Source: Nemertoderma westbladi (lineage: Eukaryota > Xenacoelomorpha > Nemertodermatida > Nemertodermatidae). Taken from it: a stretch of 26,060 bases of DNA. The first letter of the stretch is position 1. The number at the start of each line of letters is the position of its first letter. A model generated the notes under the pieces. The model searched no databases. It worked only from the letters and a program-made list of their open reading frames with translations, and had not been told where the DNA came from. Below are positions 18,235 to 26,060 of the stretch, in pieces. A program made the position numbers and the translations under genes. The stretch is taken from NCBI GenBank assembly GCA_032718475.1, contig JAUCBJ010004183.1, positions 1-26,060 on the forward strand, given 5' to 3'.

Positions 18235-18746
18235 TAGGGTGCCGGATTCACTATTTTCAAACCGGCCAAGCCGGAGCCGGATTTGTAAAAAATCCGGCCG
18301 GAATTCCGGCCAGGCCGGATTTTTTTTAAATATCACCACTTTTACCTTGAATCAGCTATATGGTACCTTTTATTATGCATGAACAGAACTGGAGGGAGGG
18401 AGGGTACCGCGTCATTTGGTCCTTTGGGCGTTAGGTCTTGCGTCGATAGAATAACGTGCTGGATCATGATCAGCAAGGTCATGATAAGGACTTTGACTTT
18501 AATAAGAATTCATAAGTATATTAGTAAGTATATGTCAATTATCCCAACTAAACGGAACTCAGCATGATTTTGATATTTTTTTTTCGAAAATTTACATTAA
18601 ATTGTAAATTTTGTCAACAATTCGTTGAAATTGAAATCCGGCCAAAAAAAAAAATTGAAATCCGGCCGGAGCCGGAACCGGAACCGGATTTTTTTCTCAT
18701 AATCCGGCCGGAATTCCGGCCCGGCCGGATATCCGGCACACCCCTA
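18235..18746. mobile_element. Non-autonomous hAT-like element (MITE), 512 bp
   Basis: Flanked by GTCGGAAG at 18227-18234 and 18747-18754, an 8-bp duplication as made by hAT transposases. The ends are inverted: TAGGG-TGCCGGAT on the left and TAGGGGTGTGCCGGAT on the right (reverse complement). Subterminal parts on both sides are dense in CCGG/CCGGCC palindromes (18262-18330 and 18640-18740), while the middle is AT-rich. No transposase ORF. The GC-rich ends contrast strongly with the surrounding DNA. Confidence 0.85.
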
Positions 18747-18809
18747 GTCGGAAGGTTCGAATGGGACGAAGGAAAGAATGTGGCAGACAGGGGAGCCGCT
18801 ATAGGGAGG

Positions 18810-19205
18810 CAGACACTTGCCCATTAAAAAAATATTGTAGGTCACTTGCCCAATATATTTCATTTTTTACCGAAAGTAGGTCACTTTACCAATCCATGCC
18901 CAATACTGTACTCGACTTACATAATAAGTTACTTGCCCAATATGAGTTTTTTGAGACAATAATTTCCATTCACTACGTATTCTGCCTGTTGCTAGGCCTA
19001 CTACATCATTCATATATAATCTGATAGTGGCGCAAATTGAGCGCAAGTGAAAATAGTGATCCTCAGAGCAAATTGACCACAAGATAAATAATAATTGTTT
19101 TGGTTAGAAAACATCGCCACTGTAACCTGCTCCTTTCCATTAATGTTCTTGGTTAAATAAAGCGACATCTCAAAATATTGGGTAAGTGTCGTATTCGAAA
19201 ACTGG
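18810..19205 (-). repeat. Diverged short-motif cluster, left part
   Basis: Repeats of CACTTGCCCAAT and its variants: GACACTTGCCCATT near 18808, GTCACTTGCCCAATAT near 18840, GTCACTTTACCAAT near 18880, and GTTACTTGCCCAATAT near 18929, with one reversed copy (ATTGGGTAAGTGTCG) near 19178. The same motif in the other orientation continues after the LINE at 20629-20770. Confidence 0.6.
19097..19142 (-). repeat. Dispersed repeat, right inverted arm
   Basis: Inverted partner of 18173-18220. Together the two arms enclose about 0.9 kb that includes the hAT-like MITE and part of the short-motif cluster. Confidence 0.7.
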
Positions 19206-19206
19206 C

Positions 19207-20621
19207 ATACTACTAGGATCGGCATGCTGCATTGCAGCTGCATTTTTAAGAATGCTGTGCCGGTTTATCGACAAAATTGCACCGCCACAACTCCCTATCA
19301 CCCATGACATTTGCTAGATCATCCGCATCTTCAGGGCCAGTGTCCTTTAAGATGCGTCTCAAGAAAGTCATGGGCTGTCCACCATGCTTATTCACTACAT
19401 GGGGCTGCCAAAGTACAAGATTATACACTGGCTGGTCCTCACGGCGAAAGCAATGTCCTGCAAATCGGAAGCGATTTTGTTCTAGTGTCAAGCTTGGGGG
19501 AACCAATGAGACACCTCCAATGTGATATAGTGTCTGGTTGGAGATGTGTGCATTGTACTTGACACAATGAACCCGGCGTAGCATTCTTGTGAATGTGCCA
19601 TCCAGAGATTTGGTGTCCTCAGCAGTTAGAGCCCAGCATGGACTCCCATAGAGGAGTACTGGAACTACTGCTGCTCTAAATAATCGGACCTTAAGTTTCT
19701 AATTAATTCTCGGCGACTTCCAAATCCTGGAAAGCCTATTCAAGGCTGCCCATGCCTTTCTCTTACGTATTCGAAGGTCCTCACCTGACTTCCGGATCCA
19801 TGATCCCAGGTAACAGAAGTCATCCACATGCTCAAGCATACCATCTTTTGAGCTTATGCGGATGCTTATGCTTTTGAGCTTTTGAGCTTGCTGAAGACTT
19901 TCAAAGTTAACTGTCAAAATTTTGGTCTTTCTGGAGTTAATAAAAAGACCAACACTAGAAGCAGCATGTTCTAATGAGCTGAGGAGCCGTTGGGCTCCCT
20001 CTAGTGATTCTGAGAGTACTCCTAAGTCATCAGCAAAGTCTAGATCAGTTAGGTACTTGGCAGAATTTCCTCGACTTCTGGAGCCAGTAGGTGGAGTTAT
20101 CATCACCCCATCATCATTATGATGATCTAAGGACATGCGTAGAACATAGTCAACAACAATTATGAACAAGAATGGTGCAAGTGTGTCTCCCTGGAGGACG
20201 CCCCATAACATTTCAAATGGTTCTGTGTCACCGTCAACAGTAGACACAAATGTTGTCGAACCATCGTATACTGATCTGATTGCTGCAATAATTTCATCAG
20301 GAATCCCCTATAATGAAAGTATGCTGAACATACGTGAGCGAGAGACTGAATCAAAGGCCTTGAAGAGGTCAACAAAGATAACAGCCAGATGCCTGTCTTT
20401 CTTTTTTGATAACTCTTCAATTATCCTTCTAAGTGCCAAAATGGGCTCCATGGTCGCACGACCTTTACGGAACCCATTCTGATTTCCCCGGAGCAGTCTC
20501 TCAATGGGATCCCTGATGCGATTTAATAGCAACCGAGAGATAGCAACCTTTGCAGCAATCGAGATCAATGAGAATCCCCGAAAAGAACAATATAGAGTGT
20601 TAGGTTGCCCTTCTTGGGAAC
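19207..20621 (-). mobile_element. Young 5'-truncated LINE, sister of 15021-16497
   Basis: Minus-strand copy from GTTCCCAAGAAGGGCAACC (near 20621) to the tail CCTAGTAGTA at 19207. It is very similar by eye to the plus-strand copy and keeps the same single frame, with two nonsense changes: TAT to TAG at 20310-20308 and CGG to TAG at 19701-19699. It has GAA where the other copy has TAA. RT motifs are intact: FVDLFKAFDSV, VLQGDTLAPFLFIIV, LDFADDLGVLS, CYLGSWIRKS. A short local duplication of AGCATAAGCATCCG type near 19857-19890 adds residues before SSKDGM, and an altered patch lies near 20540. No clear target-site duplication found. Confidence 0.9.
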
Positions 20622-20628
20622 CCTCCCC

Positions 20629-20770
20629 TTAATAGGCAAGTGTCCTATTGAGAAAGTGACCATACCAGATCTAGTTATTGGGGAAGTGACTCATAGGGAG
20701 TGTGTCTTAAGGTAAATATCACTGGGCAAAAGTCTCATTGGGGAAGTGTCCCTATTGGGCATCTGACAGT
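20629..20770 (+). repeat. Diverged short-motif cluster, right part
   Basis: At least six copies of a roughly 16-base motif of the form (A)TTGGG(G/C)AAGTG(T/A)C: AATAGGCAAGTGTCC, ATTGAGAAAGTGACC, ATTGGGGAAGTGAC, ACTGGGCAAAAGTC, ATTGGGGAAGTGTCC and ATTGGGCATCTGAC. Spacing alternates between about 16 and 28 bases. Confidence 0.65.
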
Positions 20771-21498
20771 AAAACCCCGCTATATATATATGTGCTATAT
20801 CACATACCCAGTGTCATAATGCTAGAATAAATTGAGTTTGAATCTGATGCTTATAATAATACCGTAACAATAAATTGATAGTTATGTACAAATATGTGAA
20901 GTAGGCAATATAGGCCTAAATTGTAGATCGCACCAAATCTGAAATCGAATTTATCTTCTACACAGCACCAACCAACCAGAAGCAACTCAGTAGCAACAAT
21001 ATAAATTATAATCAATTTTAAAGATTTTAAATGTCAGTAAAAAATACACTTATACTGATTTAGTAGATATATATAGGCCTATAATTTTCAAATGAATGTG
21101 AGGAAATTGTAAAAAAAAACACGCAATTACATAATTAATAGTTTCACTACTGTAACATTTAATAAATTATATATGGCCTACTGTACATTCAAATAAACTC
21201 ATTATTTCACAAAAAAATAATTGCAGTATTCTTAGCACAGATGGTACGGTTTACGCCGATCGATATACAGTACATACAATATGTAGTTGTACAGTAGGAA
21301 ACACCAGCAAAACCAGGGGTAAATACCCGAAAACCACATCGCGAAGTCATGTGTACCGGTATACCAATGAGTCACTAAGTGGCATACTGACTAAACGGAG
21401 AGAAACATCATCACTGATCTGTCGAATAGTGTGGTTACCATTTAAGTAAAGACCCATCAGGGCGAAGTAACAATAAATGTATGGGAACTGTTTCCAGT
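20771..21498. other. AT-rich spacer, no gene
   Basis: Contains two TAGGCCTA sites (20911 and 21074) and several TACAGTA/TACTGTA runs. No ORF with recognisable content. Confidence 0.5.
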
Positions 21499-21530
21499 AA
21501 AAAGCTATTCCAACCAAAACAATAAATGAG
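21499..21530 (+). repeat. Dispersed repeat piece
   Basis: AAGCTATTCCAACCAAAACA followed by ATAAATGAG, shared with 21969-21995 and, less exactly, with the arms at 18173 and 19097. Confidence 0.6.
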
Positions 21531-21614
21531 AGTCATTAGCACAGGTTTTGGTTTCAAATTTAACTTGTTCGTCTGTTTTTACCCTTGATCAATGTTTAAT
21601 TTTGATTGCGTGAG

Positions 21615-21636
21615 CCCCCCCACCCCCCCCCCCCCC
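21615..21636 (+). repeat. Poly-C tract
   Basis: C run broken by one A, mirror in composition to the poly-G tract at 12074-12114. Confidence 0.9.
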
Positions 21637-21906
21637 AAGCAACCTCTTGCGAATGTTGCGTATTACACCATTTCTGTAAATAGACTAGGTCTACTGCAGG
21701 CATTGTTTATATTGTATACATTTGTTTTTAAAACCCCAAAAGCGGCGGTTTTATTATTTACGGAGTGCAATAATTCCAAAGTTATTAATTTATCCTCCTA
21801 TTTTAGGGGTTGATATAAGTGGACATACAAGGTGCCGTTAATCAAGTGCAGAGGGTTGGGTGGATTCTTCGCCCGCGTCCAATCTCCGTCCGATTGGAGG
21901 AAACGA

Positions 21907-22075
21907 GCAGGTTACAGAGACCTGAGACGGCAGGTTACAGAGACGGCGGGTTACAGTTACAGAGAGGGCTTTTTCTAACCAAAACAATAAATGAGGTTGT
22001 TAACACGCAGTTTGAGGGCGAAGATTGATCCGGGCGTAGATTGTCGCGGGCGAAGATTGTAGCGGGCGAAGTTTG
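21907..22075 (+). repeat. GC-richer patch of short tandem motifs
   Basis: Two motif families follow each other: GCAGGTTACAGAGACC and close variants, about three copies at 21907-21966, then, after CTAACCAAAACAATAAATGAG-type sequence, GGGCGAAGATTG and variants, about four copies at 22015-22070. It resembles the cluster beside the LINE at 19207 in style (short units next to the AACCAAAACA block). No coding sequence supported. Confidence 0.55.
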
Positions 22076-22798
22076 CTGCGTACCGTGGCGGGTGTGCTTT
22101 TTTGTAAAAACATGAGGAAACGGTCGAAATTGCGGGTTTAAGTGGCTCGGTAAGCCAATTTTGAAAATCGGCTGTGATTGGCTACTGCAGATTTGACGTC
22201 ACTAGAAAGTGCTCTGATAATTTGTTATCTTGGTTTCTATGGATGGTGATTTTCTTTTCTATCCATTTATATCATCCCCATAAAATAGAAATTAATCAAT
22301 TTGTGAATTATTACACCCCGTAAATAAAAAACCGTGTGCTTTGGAGGTGAACTATATTTTTGCGCGTGATTTATTTTAGCGGGAATTTAAAACCAAATGT
22401 ATACCATATTATGGTTTATGGCTCGTTTATTGCTCGTCTCCGTTTTCTTTACCAGATTCTAGAAGGATTTCAAATCGTGTAATTTAAATGAATGATAAAC
22501 AAAATCTAATGTGAGAATATAAAATACTAAAATTAACAATCGAATAATGTTTACTATATCTAAATCTTAATCTATCGAAGTCTTTAAGTACACAGTAGAA
22601 CATTACTTTGATACCATCAGACGCAATTTCCAATCATATAAATTCGATGCCATTGACTGTAATTATTACTAGGGAACAAACGTTTTCACTATTATTGAGG
22701 TATTATTTTATAAAGATTAATTTGTAGGTAATAAAAAGTGGAGAGAATAGTACCAATAAAATATGTTTTTCCCATGTAATACGTAATTTTATTATTCA
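22076..22798. other. AT-rich spacer, no gene
   Basis: Nothing recognisable on either strand. Confidence 0.5.
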
Positions 22799-23028
22799 AT
22801 TGGTTGTTCTATTTGCACTCTAGAGAAGCAATTCAGCTCGGACTTGATGCTCTTTCAAATAGGGCCAATTATAACCGTCTCTCGGTTAATCTAAAAAAGA
22901 CGGCAGTCCTGAAATTCCGACGTGGAGGAAGGCTTGCCCAAGCGGATAAGGTCGAATCGTATACTTATTTTGGGATTACTCTCCAACCCACACTTTCGTT
23001 TACCAAGCAAATAGCATCAGTGTTGTAA
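22799..23028 (+). pseudogene. LINE reverse transcriptase fragment of a second family
   Basis: VVLFAL in one frame then, after a frameshift, SREAIQLGLDAL, RLSVNLKKTAVLKFRRGG, KVESYTYFGI and LSFTKQIAS to a stop at 23026-23028. This is the segment after the catalytic Asp pair, with the NxxKT motif, the FRRGG loop and the YLG-like motif. It matches other non-LTR elements with an FRRGG loop, not the FADDLG family of 15021-20621. Both flanks are lost. Confidence 0.75.
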
Positions 23029-23373
23029 AGCGATGCACTCCATAATGAATCCAAGATCACTCTCGTTAGCAACAGCAATCAAAATGTTCAAAATAACGAT
23101 TTTTCTCATCATAACCTACAATATCACCACATCTACCACTAACTGCTTACTTTATGCAATAAGTAAAGAAAGTTACTTAGTAGAATAAATAGTGAATAAG
23201 TTCCATCTGACCGAAACAACAGCACTCAACCTTTGAATGACCTGAGACAAGGATTCCGGATTCCACCACAAGATTTGTCAGACCGTCAGATTCCACCGCT
23301 CCGATTAATTTAAATATTTAAATTGATATTTTTTTGCTCTCAATTCTTTAATAAAAGATAGAGCGATATAGTG
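23029..23373. other. Spacer, no gene
   Basis: No feature beyond short AT-rich palindromes. The phrase GGATTCCGGATTCCACC near 23251 and GTCAGATTCCACC near 23285 is a small local repeat. Confidence 0.4.
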
Positions 23374-23820
23374 TTACAAAATAAATTGAGCTGTAGTATT
23401 TTACTATATTGCTTCCATAGTTACTGCGATTCCAATTACTGTACTCTTCAACTCCGGATGCTGCCTTAATCAATGTTAAATAATTGAGTGTTCTCGAATA
23501 TTTATTACTAACTAAAAAAGCAACTCAACTAACAGAAGTTTAAGCTTTATTAGTGCGCCTTGAAGTCACTAGAGATGTAAATAACTAAATAACTTTCTCA
23601 GAGTGTGCATGGATTTTTCTAAAAGTACGTTCAACTACTGTACGTACCAAAACATAACTCAATATCCAATATTGGTTTATGTAGTTAAGCGACGTTCTAG
23701 TTACGTAATAAATATTCGAGAACACTAAATTATTTAACATTGAGTAAGGCAGCATCCAGCATCAGGAGCTGAACTATGGAAGCATTATGGTAAAATAGTG
23801 CAGTTCAATTTATTTTGTAA
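23374..23820. repeat. 447-bp inverted-repeat element
   Basis: Left arm 23374-23515 and right arm 23699-23820 pair over more than 100 bp: TTACAAAATAAATTGAGCTG with its inverted copy at the right end, TTGCTTCCATAGTT, GGATGCTGCCTTA, CAATGTTAAATAATT and GTGTTCTCGAATATTTATTA. The left arm has about 20 extra bases near 23430-23450. The spacer is about 180 bp without an ORF. Shape and size fit a foldback MITE; no target duplication was recognised. Confidence 0.8.
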
Positions 23821-25181
23821 TCTATTTCATTATATCATCATTGTTATTAAATTATTCAAAAATTTTGCAAAACAAACTAGGCTTACCAATTTAAAAATAT
23901 AATTACGTATTATCGGAAAATACGTAGAACTTTTTTTTAAATCATTCTCTCGAGACCCTTTATTCTCGCTGGAGCCGGTAAATAGCCTACAATGCCTCGA
24001 TAATAGTGAAAAAAGGTTGTGCTTTTGTTCCAATGTAATAAATATATTACTAATAGTGAATAAAAATCACAGACCCATCCAATCTAAAATTTAAATGAAA
24101 TCGCAATAAATGGCGGAAATTGAAAATCAAGAACCGCAGCATTTGAGTGGAAATTGCTAACAGTAAGTTACGACTGGTGCAACATATACAAAATCAGAAA
24201 AAAATCATTTCGACCCACACTGTAAAAAAAATAATTACAAAGGACCGCTAAATTATTTGAGTCTCCATTACATCTGCGATATCATTAGATTTATATATAA
24301 TTAGGGGATGGGATGGGAGGTGTAGGTCCACTCGAATAACCTAACACATTACAAAATTAATTGTATAATAACTTGGTTTCTTACATTATTCCACCTTAGA
24401 AGCAATTTGAATGAAAATATCGCTGCAATATTATGAAAAACTTAATTTGTAATGTATATTCACCAGTAATGTAAGATTCTTTAGCGAAAAGTCGTGGTGT
24501 ATTGTTAGTGTTCAGAACGCAAGAGTAAGTTTACATAAATGTAACACAAAATTGTGTACAGTAAAAAGGGCATTATTCTACTTTAAAGTACCTTGTCTAT
24601 TTATGTAAACCTCACTCGCTGCGCTCGTTCGGTACATAAACACAGATACTAACACCCAAAAGCGCTGCTTTTTACACAATAATATAAATAGTTCGTATAA
24701 TGATAAATATTTATAGACGGCCTAATTAGTATAACTATGATTCTATTACACACACCTGTGTAAATTATTTAATTAATTTTATAAAATAATTAACATTTGA
24801 AGTCACGGTTAATTTAATTATTTAGTGATTAACAATTATGAATTAGTCATAATGTATTTTAATTTTATTTACCGGAAGACAAGGGTTTGATATCGCATTT
24901 GGTATTAAATATTTTATAACTTCTAGTGTTGTAATATATTTAATCACGTGGACTGTTGAAAATCTTAAAATTTACAAAAACTTAAAAAAAAACTTTGTAA
25001 TTTTACATGAGAGTTAGGCCTACTTAGACTACGGAAATTGAAATGGCAACGTTCAACATCGCACACATTGTGAGCATGATATTTGCTTAGGATATCAACT
25101 ATATCATTTACATTGGTGGGATTACCAGTGGTGTAAGGACATACAGTATGTGGCGTGACAAAGAAACGTATAGTATAAAAA
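23821..25181. other. AT-rich spacer, no gene
   Basis: Contains a small imperfect inverted repeat, GAGTAAGTTTACATAAAT near 24524 with ATTTATGTAAACCTCACTC near 24599, and a TAGGCCTA site at 25015. No coding sequence supported. Confidence 0.5.
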
Positions 25182-25207
25182 AAATGCGTTCTGAGAAAAA
25201 CGCATTT
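25182..25207. other. Small hairpin
   Basis: AAATGCGTT (25182-25190) and AACGCATTT (25199-25207) with an 8-base loop, flanked by A and T runs. Function unknown. Confidence 0.5.
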
Positions 25208-25378
25208 AAAGTTTTATGATATGTTTATTTTTCTTCTTGCAAGACCCTATGGGCTAGAACGACAATTTCTGACTCAAAATTTTACGATGAATCCGAAAAT
25301 TTTGATTTAAACCACGTAGACGCAATCCTTTGTTCGCAAATATCTGATGACAGTTAGACTGGCAAAATGACGGACAGT

Positions 25379-25656
25379 CAGACTGGCGGACAGACAGTCT
25401 AGATTTCGCGAAATGTGAAAACTGACATCAGAAATGAAATCACGAACCCGGAAAACCTCTTCATCGAGAATATTAGTTAGTTAGTATGTTTTCTTAATGT
25501 TTGAAGGACGGTCTGCCAAAAAGACGGACAGACAGACAGGCGGTCAAACAATCTATTTTGTAAAATGTTCAACCTAAGATCGCAAAAGAGATCACGAAAC
25601 TGGAAAATACCCGAAGCGATAATTTTAGCTAGTTTGATTGCTTTTTTAATGTTTGA
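25379..25656 (+). repeat. Tandem repeat with 154-bp period, about two copies
   Basis: Blocks at 25379-25503 and 25533-25656 align: CAGAC(T/A)GGCGG, ATCACGAA then GGAAAA, TTAG(T/C)TAGTT and TTTTTAATGTTTGA, separated by (GACA)n-rich stretches. The copies are well diverged. GACAGACAGA patches continue to about 25735. Confidence 0.7.
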
Positions 25657-25735
25657 CAGACAAACAGACTGACAGACAGAAATATGAATGGATGTCTGGT
25701 GTGGGATCTAAACTCGTTTTGACAGAACACAGACA

Positions 25736-26060
25736 GCCAATTTTGGCGCGAAGGTTTAAACTTTGAAGGGCATTTTCTCCGAATGACATTTTTCATTCTC
25801 AATTACTACACCTCCGTCATTTTTCAAACAACTTTCTTCGTTTTTGGCTCATTCGAACGAGCTTTGGAAGCTCTTTAAATGTTATCTTATGGAATTTTGA
25901 TAAATATTAGCATTTTTTGTAATTAGTCAATCTTAATTAAAAATATGATAATTAATTAATTAAATTAAAACAAAAATGGCGAATTAAAAATTCTATAAGA
26001 TAACTTTTGTAAAGTCTATGACGCTGAGTCCAAAAAAAGATAGTTTCAAGAAATTTAGAC
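25736..26060. other. AT-rich end of window, no gene
   Basis: TTATCTTATGGAATTTT near 25880 recurs inverted near 25987-26003 (AAAATTCTATAAGATAA), a loose inverted pair around an AT-rich loop. Nothing coding. Confidence 0.4.

Overview
The window is nuclear DNA from an animal. It is AT-rich, contains spliced coding exons, and is full of retroelements, inverted repeats and minisatellites. A class B GPCR, a PR/SET-type gene, APE-type LINEs, a hAT-type MITE, a tRNA-derived SINE and many copies of the 8-mer TAGGCCTA suggest an invertebrate, perhaps marine. The sequence alone does not fix the phylum.

Layout. (1) 1-4449, minus strand: the 5' part of a SET-domain gene. Exon 1 (3932-4449) and exon 2 (1-346, running off the window) join in phase into 288 open codons. 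The 3.58-kb intron is almost wholly a 27-bp minisatellite of about 129 units. (2) 4450-6672: flanking DNA with a tRNA-derived SINE carrying a hammerhead-like core, a LINE RT scrap and a 174-bp palindrome. (3) 6673-10199, plus strand: the last four exons of a class B (secretin-family) GPCR, closest by eye to CRH/DH44 receptors, covering TM3 to the C-terminus. A 30-bp unit holding the exon end and splice donor is tandemly repeated six times at the third intron. A decayed LINE tail lies in the intron before it. (4) 10200-12780: non-coding DNA with inverted repeats, a poly-G tract and a second minisatellite of 27-bp units. (5) 12782-18120, minus strand: an old APE-type LINE, split by a younger 5'-truncated LINE in the opposite direction (15021-16497, 7-bp TSD) and by a 1.1-kb unknown segment. 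(6) 18173-20770: an inverted repeat enclosing a 512-bp hAT-like MITE with an 8-bp TSD, a minus-strand sister of the young LINE, and a diverged short-motif cluster on both sides of that LINE. (7) 20770-26060: mostly unassigned DNA with a LINE scrap, a 447-bp inverted repeat and a 154-bp-period repeat.

The two cellular genes are divergently arranged and nothing visible links their functions. The most striking points are the repeated splice donor in the receptor, the SET protein with a signal anchor and six N-glycosylation sequons, the minisatellite-filled intron that is nearly free of AG in the transcript sense, and the dated nest of transposons.
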